Shown: positions 35,511-42,987 of the stretch, one piece after another
Layout: the number at the start of each line of letters is the position of its first letter
Position numbering within the stretch: position 1 is the stretch's first letter
Assembly: GCF_004765805.1 (NCBI RefSeq)
Contig: NZ_ML219773.1
Coordinates: 1,054,001 to 1,118,000, forward strand
Source of the DNA: Halorussus halobius
GTDB lineage: Archaea; Halobacteriota; Halobacteria; Halobacteriales; Haladaptataceae
Length of the DNA: 64,000 bases
Reading direction: 5' to 3'
The notes under the pieces: generated by a model
What the model was told of the DNA's origin: nothing
The model's database searches: none
What the model saw: only the letters and a program-made list of their open reading frames with translations
Made by a program: the position numbers and the translations under genes

Positions 35511-35804
35511 ATGGGAAACGACGACGAGTTCGAGCGGCGACTCATCGAGGAGTTCGGGGCCGACGCCGGAGCGGCGCGAGTGGTCGCGCGACAGGTCCGG
35601 GACCTCTCGGACTCGGGGCAGTTCGAGGCCGACATGGCCCGCGAGTTGACGGCGTCGGTCGCGGTCGAGAACCTCCGCGACGCGCCGGACGGACTCGCGC
35701 TCCCCGAGCGGTGGAACTGGTGGGTCGGCGCGCTCGAACTCGCCTACGGCGGCTACGACCGGTTCCGGGTCCTGCGGTGGACCGGCACGTCCGAAGGGTC
35801 GTGA
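35511..35804 (+). CDS. Small conserved haloarchaeal protein of unknown function
   Basis: A 97-residue soluble protein, MGNDDEFERRLIEEFGADAG, with an amphipathic helical first half and a tryptophan-rich segment (PERWNWWVGALELAYGGYDRF). No family is recognised. The ATG at 35511 is preferred to an upstream GTG, because a GGCCTAACG promoter-like box lies about 28 bases before it. It follows tfb on the same strand with 42 bases between. Confidence 0.6.
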   Translation: MGNDDEFERRLIEEFGADAGAARVVARQVRDLSDSGQFEADMARELTASVAVENLRDAPDGLALPERWNWWVGALELAYGGYDRFRVLRWTGTSEGS

Positions 35805-35831
35805 CCCGGCCGACTCGCGAACGACGAGCGG

Positions 35832-36596
35832 TCAGAGCATCCCGGTCGGGAGTCCGCCGGTCGCGCCCAGATACGCGCCGTAGAACTGGACCGCGTTGAA
35901 CGCGCCGTGTATCAGCGACGGGACCACGAGGTTCTCGGTCCACTCGTAGGACGCCCCGAGGACCGGCGAGAGGACGAACAGGATGCCCAGATACGCCAGC
36001 CGGCCGCCGCCCGTGACCGAGAAGACGTGGATGGCGGCGAACACGAAGCTGGCGACCACGATGGCGACCCACGGGCCGAACGACTCGCGGAGCCGGCCCT
36101 GCACGACGCCCCGATACAGCAGTTCCTCGCCCGGGCCGATGAACAGGAACGAGAAGGGCACGAGCAGGAGGTAGACCCGCGGGTCCTGCTCGCCGAACTG
36201 CTCGATGGTGTTCGACCCCGACTCGATGCCCAGCACGGTCAACAGCCCCGAGACGACGACGAGGCCGGTGAACAGCAACACGGTGCCGCCGACCGCCCAG
36301 CCCAGGTCCCGGAGGGTCGGCACCCGCGCGCGAAGGAAGCCGAGCCCCCTGTCGGTGTACGACAGGTACGCGAGCGCGAAGCCGCCGAACGCCACGCCCT
36401 GACCCATCACGGCCGAGAGCGCGACGAGCAGCGTCGGCCGCTCCAGCAACTGGATGCCGACGAACGCGAGCACTCCCATGGCGACGCCGACCACCACGGT
36501 CGCGAAGAGGTAGCCGCCGACGCCGAGCGCGCTGGCCGCGAGCAGCGCGCGGACCGGCGAGCCGGCGGGTGAGACGTCTTCCTGAACTCCGTCCAT
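35832..36596 (-). CDS. CPBP-family intramembrane metalloprotease
   Basis: A 254-residue membrane protein with about seven to eight helices. The CPBP (CAAX protease/bacteriocin-processing) motifs are present: GPGEELLYRGVVQGRL (the EExxxR motif), FVFAAIHVFSVTGG (histidine motif) and SLIHGAFNAVQFY near the end. These supply the glutamates and histidines of the active site. The substrate is unknown. In prokaryotes such enzymes are tied to prenylated-peptide processing or self-immunity; no bacteriocin gene is seen nearby. Confidence 0.85.
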   Translation of the reverse strand: MDGVQEDVSPAGSPVRALLAASALGVGGYLFATVVVGVAMGVLAFVGIQLLERPTLLVALSAVMGQGVAFGGFALAYLSYTDRGLGFLRARVPTLRDLGWAVGGTVLLFTGLVVVSGLLTVLGIESGSNTIEQFGEQDPRVYLLLVPFSFLFIGPGEELLYRGVVQGRLRESFGPWVAIVVASFVFAAIHVFSVTGGGRLAYLGILFVLSPVLGASYEWTENLVVPSLIHGAFNAVQFYGAYLGATGGLPTGML

Positions 36597-36620
36597 ACTG
36601 GTCGAGAGTACGCACTCGAC

Positions 36621-37076
36621 TCACTTGAATGTCGCACAGACCGCCTCGCGGGCCGACCACGGCCCGCGAACGTACCGGGTCGGGTCGCGCTCGACCGCGA
36701 ACGCCCGCACGACGAGTACCAGCCGTCCCTCGGGGACGGTCGCGCGCAACACCGGCCCGCGAGAGGTCGCGGCGACGTACGGTGGGGCCGCGACCGGCGA
36801 CGCCGGCAGCGAGAACCCCGCGGCGCGCACCGCGCCCGCGAGGACGTCGGGCAAGCGCGCCCACGCGTCCCGAACGTCGAGTTCGGCCCGGAGCGGGCCG
36901 GCGACCTCGCCGGGGTCGCTGGTCGCCGGCCCGTCCCACGAGTCGGCCACCGAGTCGGCACAATCGAGGACGGCTTCGACCGTCTCGGCGTGTGCGTCGC
37001 GGACGTGCCGTCGGGCGAGTTCGGCGGGGTCGGGGGCGTCGTCTGCCACGCGACCCGGTTGCGTGCCGGAGGACAT
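36621..37076 (-). CDS. Conserved haloarchaeal protein of unknown function
   Basis: A 151-residue protein. The N-terminal half is helical and acidic (DPAELARRHVRDAHAETVEAVL) and the C-terminal half is beta-rich (RGPVLRATVPEGRLVLVVRAFAVE). I do not recognise the family. The start at 37076 sits about 25 bases from an AT-rich TTACGTTTT element that seems to be shared with the divergent membrane gene at 37135. Confidence 0.6.
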   Translation of the reverse strand: MSSGTQPGRVADDAPDPAELARRHVRDAHAETVEAVLDCADSVADSWDGPATSDPGEVAGPLRAELDVRDAWARLPDVLAGAVRAAGFSLPASPVAAPPYVAATSRGPVLRATVPEGRLVLVVRAFAVERDPTRYVRGPWSAREAVCATFK

Positions 37077-37134
37077 ATTCCCGGCGATGCCGCGTCGAAA
37101 ACGTAATCGTTCCCGCGTCCACACGCCGACACGG

Positions 37135-37473
37135 ATGAACGGTTTCCGCGCGCTGGACCTGACGTTCGGCCTCTCGCTGGCGTTCGCCGTCCTCGTTTTG
37201 CCGCTGGCGTCGTCGGTCGGGCGGACCGAACTCGGACTCGTCGCCGGACCGGTCGCGTCGGCCCTCGTCGCGGTCGGGATTCTCGCGCGGACGCCCACGC
37301 TCGAAAACGGGGCCGTCTGGCGGTTCGGCGGGCTGACGTTCCTCGTGGCGGCCGGCGTCCACCTGCTGGCCGGCACCGGCGCGAACGCCGGCGAGGCCTC
37401 GCCCGCGGTGGTGGTCGGCGTGTGGGTCGTCGCGGTTCTCGCGGCGGGCGCCGTGGTCGCGCGCCGGCGCTAA
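37135..37473 (+). CDS. Four-helix membrane protein of unknown function
   Basis: A 112-residue protein with four hydrophobic stretches (about 8-26, 32-50, 64-80, 90-108) and almost no loops. It ends in the basic VARRR. No family is recognised. The ATG at 37135 is preferred over longer upstream frames because of a TAATCG-containing AT-rich element about 27 bases upstream, shared with the divergent gene. It is convergent with gnaD, with three bases between stops. Confidence 0.6.
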   Translation: MNGFRALDLTFGLSLAFAVLVLPLASSVGRTELGLVAGPVASALVAVGILARTPTLENGAVWRFGGLTFLVAAGVHLLAGTGANAGEASPAVVVGVWVVAVLAAGAVVARRR

Positions 37474-37476
37474 TCG

Positions 37477-38718
37477 CTACGCTTCGTCGAACAGTTCCTC
37501 GCCGGCGACCATCCGCTTCTCGACCACGTCCATGTCGAGGGTGACGCCCAGCCCCGGCTTCTCGGGAATCTCGATGGAACCGTCCTCGATGACGTCCTCC
37601 TCGACGAGGTCTTCCCACCAGCCCAGTTCGTAGCTGTGGTACTCGACCGCCAGCGCGTTCGGGATGGCGGTGCCGACGTGGGCGGAGGCCATCGTGGCGA
37701 CCGGCGAGGAGACGTTGTGCATCGCCACCGGCACGTAGTAGGTGTCGGCCATGTCGGCTATCTTGCGGGTCTCGCGCATCCCGCCGGTCTTGGGCAGGTC
37801 GGGCGCGACGACGTCGACGGCCTGCTCCTCGATGAGCCGGCGCTGGCCGTGCTTGCGGTAGACGTTCTCGCCCGCCGCGATGGGCGTGGTCGTCTCGTGG
37901 GTGACGCGGGCCTGCACGTCGTGGTTCTCGGGCGGGACGGGGTCTTCGAGCCACCAGACGTCGTACTCCTCCACCGCGTCGGCGAGCCTGCGGGCGCTCC
38001 CGGCCGAGAACGTCCAGTGGCAGTCGAACGCCACGTCCGCGCGGTCGCCCACGCGCTGGGTGACCGCCTCCACGATGTCGACCTTGTGTCCTATCTCGGG
38101 GTTGCGGAGGTGGCGGTTGGCGCGGTCCTTCTCGTGGCCCGAGGGCACGTCGAGGTCGAACTTCAGTGCGTCGTAGCCCAACTCCTCGACCACGCGCTCG
38201 GCCTCGTCGGCGCAGGCCTCGGGGTCGGCCTCGTCGGCGGTGTGACAGTCGCAGTACACCCGGACCTCGTCGCGGTACTTGCCGCCCAGCAACTGGTAGG
38301 CCGGGAGGTCGAGCACCTTGCCCGCCAGGTCGTGGAGCGCGATCTCGATGCCGGAGATGGCGGTGACGGTGACGCCCTCGATGGAGCCCTCGCCCGACAT
38401 CTTCTGTATCAGGTGCTCGTAGAGTCGGTCGATGTCGAGTGGGTTCTCGCCGACGAGGAACGGTCGCATCCGCTGTATCAACTCGGGGACGCCCGCGCCC
38501 CAGTAGGCCTCCCCGGTGCCGACGACCCCGGCGTCGGTGTACACCCGCACCAGCGTCCACGGAAAGTTGCCGTCTATCATCGTGGTCTGGACGTCGGTGA
38601 TCTCGAGGTTGCGCGGCCCCGGCGCTCGCTCGGCCCGACAGCCCATCGTCTCCGCCGAGAGGTCCCGCATCGTGTACTCGGCGTTCGGGTCGTGCAACTC
38701 CGCGTAGTTCCTGACCAT
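37477..38718 (-). CDS. gnaD: D-gluconate (sugar acid) dehydratase, enolase superfamily
   Basis: A 413-residue mandelate-racemase-type enzyme, probably dehydrating D-gluconate (or D-galactonate) to KDG in the semi-phosphorylative Entner-Doudoroff pathway of haloarchaea. Metal and catalytic residues lie in FDCHWTFSAG (D near 228), WWLEDPVPPEN (E near 256), AAGENVYRKHG (E near 283) and VAMHNVSSPV (H near 332). The start MVRNYAELHDPNAEYTMRD fits my memory of haloarchaeal gluconate dehydratases. A pentose-acid dehydratase is an alternative. The small membrane gene lies nine bases upstream on the same strand, and kdgA is upstream of that. Confidence 0.82.
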   Translation of the reverse strand: MVRNYAELHDPNAEYTMRDLSAETMGCRAERAPGPRNLEITDVQTTMIDGNFPWTLVRVYTDAGVVGTGEAYWGAGVPELIQRMRPFLVGENPLDIDRLYEHLIQKMSGEGSIEGVTVTAISGIEIALHDLAGKVLDLPAYQLLGGKYRDEVRVYCDCHTADEADPEACADEAERVVEELGYDALKFDLDVPSGHEKDRANRHLRNPEIGHKVDIVEAVTQRVGDRADVAFDCHWTFSAGSARRLADAVEEYDVWWLEDPVPPENHDVQARVTHETTTPIAAGENVYRKHGQRRLIEEQAVDVVAPDLPKTGGMRETRKIADMADTYYVPVAMHNVSSPVATMASAHVGTAIPNALAVEYHSYELGWWEDLVEEDVIEDGSIEIPEKPGLGVTLDMDVVEKRMVAGEELFDEA

Positions 38719-38727
38719 GCGAAACTG

Positions 38728-38925
38728 TTACTCCGCTCCAAGTAAAAGCTTGGAGGCTTCGATTCGCGGTCCGACCGCCGGCACGAGCACGAGGTACGCG
38801 CCAGCGGCCGTGAGCGCGACCGCGAGCGGGAGGCCCTCGACCGATAGCGCACCCGCCACGGCGACGAACCAGAACTGGCCGCCGAGCATCGTCCGCTTGT
38901 TGACCGGAGGTGCTTGGATGGACAT
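38728..38925 (-). CDS. Small two-helix membrane protein linked to gnaD
   Basis: A 65-residue protein, MSIQAPPVNKRTMLGGQFWF, with two hydrophobic helices (about 14-31 and 34-52). It ends nine bases before the start of gnaD on the same strand, so the two are probably one transcript. The upstream region holds a palindrome overlapping a promoter (39021-39051). No transport family is recognised. Confidence 0.6.
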   Translation of the reverse strand: MSIQAPPVNKRTMLGGQFWFVAVAGALSVEGLPLAVALTAAGAYLVLVPAVGPRIEASKLLLGAE

Positions 38926-39020
38926 GGCTACTGGTGGTCAGTTTCCGTTCTCGTTTCCGCACCCGGGGACTGAGACCGCGCGCGACCGAACGGGACGTCC
39001 CCCGGCACGGAAACGGAGGA

Positions 39021-39052
39021 TGTCAACATTTGACATGGAACGGCATTAAATC
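39021..39052 (-). promoter_or_regulatory. Candidate operator palindrome and promoter for the gnaD operon
   Basis: A perfect inverted repeat TGTCAA-CAT-TTGACA lies at 39021-39035. On the minus strand an AT-rich GATTTAATG box lies at about 39044-39052, so the palindrome sits between this TATA-like box and the expected start site near 39020. This placement suits a repressor binding site controlling the small membrane gene and gnaD. The regulator is not in the window as far as I can tell. Confidence 0.5.
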
Positions 39053-39139
39053 TTCCGACCGTTTACCGCCGTACAACGGAGCGAAACGGTCGGCTCGGAC
39101 CGCGCCGGAACGCTCGGACGCGGCTCCCGCCCGGACTCC

Positions 39140-40096
39140 TCAGAGCAGGTCCAGTTCCGAGAGGTCGGTCGCCAGCGCCTCCCGGTCGTCGTCGTCCATC
39201 GTCCGGAGGGGACGCCGGAGCGGGCCGGGCGAGAAGCCGACGTCCCGGAGGTCGAGCGCGGTCTTGACTCCCGCCATGTAGGGCCCGCGCTTGAGTGCGT
39301 CCCGGACGTCGTACACCCTGCTCTGTAGCTCCCGGGCGCGGTCCTCCTCGCCCGCGTCGTACGCCTCGTAGAGGTCCACGACCAGTTCCGGGAAGACGTT
39401 GGCGACCGCGCTCACCATCCCGGTACAGCCGACTTCCAGTCCGGGGAACAGCAGCGAGTCCGACCCCGCGAGGAAGGTCAACTCCGGGTGAGCGTCGATT
39501 GCCTGTCCGAGCCACGGCACGTCCTTGCTGGAGTCCTTCAGCCCGGCGATGCCGTCGATTTCGGCGACATCGGCCAGCGTCTCCAGCGACAGCGAATTGC
39601 CGGTCTTGCTCGGGATGTGGTAGACGTACACCGGGAGGTCGACCGACTCGGCCACCCGCCGGTAGTGAGCGACTGTGGCCTCGCGGTCCAGCGGGTAGTA
39701 GTAGGGCGTGACCACGACCACGCCGTCCGCGCCCGCCATCTCGGCGCGCTCGGCGTGGCCGACCGTCTCGCGGGTGGACGGCGCGCCCACGCCGGCGATG
39801 ACCGGGGCGTCGTCGCCGACGGTCTCGACGACCGCCTCGACCACGTCGTCGCGCTCGTCGGGGGTCAACAGCGGGAACTCGCCGTTGGTCCCCAGCGGGA
39901 AGACGCCGTGCGCGCCGCGGTCCACGACGAACCGCGCGTGGGCCGCAGTCGCCTCGTAGTCGACCGATTCGTCCTCGTCGAACGCGGTGACGGTCGGCGG
40001 AACCACGCCGTGGAGGTCGAGCGGGTCGTTCTCGCCGGGGTCGGGTGCCCCGCCCGAGCGAGTCTCGGATTCGGCGTCGGGTGCGTTCTCCACCAT
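39140..40096 (-). CDS. kdgA: DHDPS/N-acetylneuraminate-lyase family aldolase (KDG aldolase-like)
   Basis: A 318-residue class I aldolase of the DapA/NanA family. The Schiff-base lysine is near 186 in GLKDSSKD and the catalytic tyrosine near 157 in YVYHIPSKTG. GTNGEFPLL carries the substrate-binding loop (usual form GTTGE). Next to a sugar-acid dehydratase, cleavage of 2-keto-3-deoxy-(phospho)gluconate is the likely job. Dehydration of a keto-deoxy-pentonate (XacE-like) is also possible. A CTTAAG box about 25 bases upstream supports the start at 40096. Confidence 0.8.
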   Translation of the reverse strand: MVENAPDAESETRSGGAPDPGENDPLDLHGVVPPTVTAFDEDESVDYEATAAHARFVVDRGAHGVFPLGTNGEFPLLTPDERDDVVEAVVETVGDDAPVIAGVGAPSTRETVGHAERAEMAGADGVVVVTPYYYPLDREATVAHYRRVAESVDLPVYVYHIPSKTGNSLSLETLADVAEIDGIAGLKDSSKDVPWLGQAIDAHPELTFLAGSDSLLFPGLEVGCTGMVSAVANVFPELVVDLYEAYDAGEEDRARELQSRVYDVRDALKRGPYMAGVKTALDLRDVGFSPGPLRRPLRTMDDDDREALATDLSELDLL

Positions 40097-40188
40097 ACCC
40101 GACCCGTCGAGGGCCGCGTCCTTAAGCGGTGGCGTCTCGGCGCGTTTCTTTTTCGCTAGTGAGTAAACTTTTAGTCTCTGGGGCCGCG

Positions 40189-40196
40189 AGGAGGTG
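40189..40196 (+). promoter_or_regulatory. Strong Shine-Dalgarno sequence
   Basis: GAGGAGGTGAC sits directly before the ATG at 40199, about five bases from GGAGGTGA. Most starts in the window are leaderless or have no such sequence. A GTAAACTTTTAG promoter-like box lies some 30 bases further upstream (about 40163-40173). It marks the start of the ubiquitin-like gene. Confidence 0.65.
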
Positions 40197-40198
40197 AC

Positions 40199-40471
40199 AT
40201 GAACGTCACGGTCAGGCTCACGGGCAGCCTCGTCGCGCGGACCGGCACCCGGGAGGCCCGCGTCGCGGTGCCCGAAGACGCGACGGTCGCGGACGTCGTC
40301 GAGCAACTCGCGGCCGAGTACGGTCCCCAGGTCCGGGCGGGCGTGCTGGACGGCGAGCGACTGCGCTCGGACACGGTGGTCGTCCGCGAGTCGGTCGACT
40401 CCACGGAGACGCTCTCGACCGGGAGTTCGCTGGAGAACGGCGACACGGTGCGATTTCGACTGAGCGCTTGA
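40199..40471 (+). CDS. Ubiquitin-like MoaD/ThiS-type protein without C-terminal diglycine
   Basis: A 90-residue beta-grasp protein: MNVTVRLTGSLVARTGTREA, then ATVADVVEQLAAEYG and GDTVRFRLSA. The fold matches MoaD, ThiS and archaeal SAMP proteins, which carry sulfur or are attached to proteins through a terminal Gly-Gly. Here the sequence ends RFRLSA, so neither activity is expected unless the end is processed. It may be a non-modifying relative. The start is fixed by a strong Shine-Dalgarno sequence. Confidence 0.7.
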   Translation: MNVTVRLTGSLVARTGTREARVAVPEDATVADVVEQLAAEYGPQVRAGVLDGERLRSDTVVVRESVDSTETLSTGSSLENGDTVRFRLSA

Positions 40472-40635
40472 TTCGGCGTCGGTGGGGACCCGACGCCGTA
40501 ACTTCCGACGCTACCGGCGACAAATTTCACCCGAACGTTTGAGCGTTCCGTCACTTTCTTCTCGGGGGAGCGAAAGAATCGGGGTATGCCCGCGTCCGCG
40601 CATCGCCACCGACCCGCCAGCCCCCGAAGTCAGCC

Positions 40636-41271
40636 ATGAAAATCGAGTGGGAACTGGTCGCCTTCGCGGTGCTGTTGGTCGGACTCGCGGCGAATCCGGT
40701 CTGGCTCTATCCGGACGACGCCGACTCGACCGCCGAGTACCGGGCGGTCGAGGTCACCGACGAGAACCGCTACGAGTTCGTCATGAACCATCCCGACGTG
40801 CTGGAGTGCAACGGCGTCGTCCACGAGCGGACGTGTGGGTTCGAGGCCGCCGCGCGCGACGGCGGCGTCACCGTCGACGCGGACGCGACCCAGTACGCCA
40901 CGAGTCGGGAGTACCAGTTCGTTGCCTTCCCACTGGAGACCTACCGGACCGCGATGGCCGAGGACGACGGTGGCGTCCGACTGACGTTGGAACGGGTCAC
41001 GATGCGCCAGATCGTGGCCGACCTCGCGTACCCGTACGCTCGTGCCAGCGACCCGGCCAAAACGGTCGTCGACGAGGGAACTGCGGTCGTCGACCACGGC
41101 GTCCCCGACCGCGACCTGTTCGTCGGCCGGGGCGACCGCTACTACTATCTCGACTACCTCGGGACGCCGGGGCCGCCGCTCCACGGCTGGCTTTCCGAGG
41201 TTCGGTGGCTCATGTGGCTCGGCACCGTCCCGCTGTCGGTCGGCGCGGCGTGGCGGTGGAGCACGGCGTAA
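40636..41271 (+). CDS. Membrane-anchored protein of unknown function
   Basis: A 211-residue protein with an N-terminal hydrophobic helix (about 7-24), an acidic domain of about 150 residues on one side of the membrane, and a second helix near the C-terminus (about 190-205). The domain has two cysteines in CNGVVHERTCGF, possibly a disulfide if extracellular. No family is recognised. It is convergent with the HAD gene. Confidence 0.6.
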   Translation: MKIEWELVAFAVLLVGLAANPVWLYPDDADSTAEYRAVEVTDENRYEFVMNHPDVLECNGVVHERTCGFEAAARDGGVTVDADATQYATSREYQFVAFPLETYRTAMAEDDGGVRLTLERVTMRQIVADLAYPYARASDPAKTVVDEGTAVVDHGVPDRDLFVGRGDRYYYLDYLGTPGPPLHGWLSEVRWLMWLGTVPLSVGAAWRWSTA

Positions 41272-41289
41272 CGACGACGGCAGTTCCGC

Positions 41290-42567
41290 TTACTCCAGAC
41301 TCGCGAGCCGGTTCAGCGCGAAGATGGTCCGCAACACGTCCCCGGCCTTCCCCCGGTCGAACACCAGTTCGTCGGTCCGGATGACGTGGTCGAGTACCTC
41401 CCGCGAGGCGTGTTCGGGCGCGGCCGCGATGCCCGCGTCCTCGGCGTCGACCCACTCCATCACCCGCAAATCGCTCTTGGAGTCGCCCAGCACGGCCGCG
41501 AACGGGTCCTCGACGCCCAGCACCTCGAACGCGGCCTCGACCCCCACCACCTTGTTGAGTTCGAGGCTCCCGATTTCGGCCGCGTCGGCCTCGTAGTAGG
41601 CCACGTCGACGCGCTCGAACAGGTCCAGTACCGCGTCGGGGGTCTCGTCGCCGACCGTTTCGGCGTCGGGCATCTCGCCCCGGGATTCGAGCACCGAGCG
41701 AATCTCGGGGTCCTCGTCGGCGTAGTAGGCCCGCGCCCACTCGCCGGGCGCGTCCGAATCCGCGCCCGCTCCGTCGTCGACCGCCGCGCCGACTTCCTCG
41801 GCGACCGCCTCGCCGAGCAGGTCGAGTTCGTAGACCAGCGCGCGGTCGATTATCCCGCGAGCGTCGTCGCTGCCCGTCTCGAAGTTGGGCTTGAGCGTGA
41901 CGTTGAACTCGTTGCCCTGGAGGTGACAGCCCCGGCGTATCTCGGCCGGCGCTTCCGAGAGGACCCGCGAGCGCACCGCGTCGAAGACGCCCCGCACCGT
42001 CGCGTCGAGGTCCTCGTACAGCAGTCGCTTGGTGTCCGCGCCGTGGCCGGGCGTGAACACGCCGGTCCCGGCCTCGTAGACGATGCTGAGGTCCCCGGAG
42101 TGGACCATCTCGTTGCCCAACCCCTGAATCGCGAACCCCTTGACGTTCTCCAGGGTCTGGCCGGTACAGACCACGATGGGCACGTCCGCCTCGTGGAACT
42201 CGGTCAGCAGGTGGAGCGTCTCGCGGGGAATCTCGTTGTCGGTGCCGCCCGCCGACCGCAGGGTCTCGTCGACGTCGAGCACGAGGACGTTCACCCCCCG
42301 GCCGTGCTTGGCGTGGAGGTCGAGCGCGCCGAACGCCTGCTCGCGGGTCGCCCGCGCGGCGAGGTCGGCGAACGTCTCGCCGGTCTCGGGGAACGCCTCG
42401 CGGACCTCGTCCTTGCGCCCGGCCAACTCGTCGCTGGCCTCCTGCCAGCGTTCGAGGGCGACCCGCGAGTCGACCGGCGGGAACAGGTCCACCAGGTCCT
42501 GGAACGCCCGGAGGGTGGCCGCGTCGAACTCGTCGTAGAGCCGGTAGAGCTGGTCGTACCGCTGCAT
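41290..42567 (-). CDS. HAD-superfamily hydrolase
   Basis: A 425-residue protein with HAD motifs: motif I VLVLDVDETL (nucleophile D98, D100), motif II VPIVVCTGQT, and motif IV VLGDSKSDLRVM near 375. The 90-residue N-terminal helical region and the acidic insertion near 240-290 (AAVDDGAGADSDAPGE) are additions to the simple HAD core. The substrate is unknown. It could be a phosphatase on a sugar phosphate or nucleotide. No close operon partner is present. Confidence 0.8.
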   Translation of the reverse strand: MQRYDQLYRLYDEFDAATLRAFQDLVDLFPPVDSRVALERWQEASDELAGRKDEVREAFPETGETFADLAARATREQAFGALDLHAKHGRGVNVLVLDVDETLRSAGGTDNEIPRETLHLLTEFHEADVPIVVCTGQTLENVKGFAIQGLGNEMVHSGDLSIVYEAGTGVFTPGHGADTKRLLYEDLDATVRGVFDAVRSRVLSEAPAEIRRGCHLQGNEFNVTLKPNFETGSDDARGIIDRALVYELDLLGEAVAEEVGAAVDDGAGADSDAPGEWARAYYADEDPEIRSVLESRGEMPDAETVGDETPDAVLDLFERVDVAYYEADAAEIGSLELNKVVGVEAAFEVLGVEDPFAAVLGDSKSDLRVMEWVDAEDAGIAAAPEHASREVLDHVIRTDELVFDRGKAGDVLRTIFALNRLASLE

Positions 42568-42662
42568 AGCGACACTGGGTCGCTATCGGGGATAAAGGTC
42601 CGGGTCGCTCCGGAGCCATCCAAATCGGCTTAAGCGAGAACGCCCAATCTCTCGACCGAAAC

Positions 42663-42950
42663 ATGGCCGACGGAACCGACCGCGTTCGCGCACACGTCTT
42701 CGTCTCCGGCACGGTACAGGGCGTCTACTACCGAGCGAACACCCGCGACGCCGCCCGGGAGTGCGGGGTGGACGGCTGGGTCCGGAACCTCGACGACGGC
42801 CGGGTCGAGGCCGTCTTCGAGGGGCCCGAGGACGCCGTCTCGGGGATGGTCGAGTGGAGCCACGAGGGCAGCCCCGCAGCCAGCGTCGACGACGTCGACG
42901 TCGAGTACGGCGCTCCGAAGGGCGAAGACGGGTTCCGGGTCCGGCGGTGA
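42663..42950 (+). CDS. acyP: Acylphosphatase
   Basis: A 95-residue enzyme that hydrolyses acylphosphates. The catalytic loop HVFVSGTVQGVYYRANTR contains R24, and the catalytic asparagine N42 lies in GWVRNLDDGRVEA, the family pattern. A CGGCTTAAGC box about 30 bases upstream supports the ATG. It is convergent with guaB. Confidence 0.93.
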   Translation: MADGTDRVRAHVFVSGTVQGVYYRANTRDAARECGVDGWVRNLDDGRVEAVFEGPEDAVSGMVEWSHEGSPAASVDDVDVEYGAPKGEDGFRVRR

Positions 42951-42987
42951 CGTCGGGTCTCCGACCGGTCGAAGCGCCGTCAGTCCG

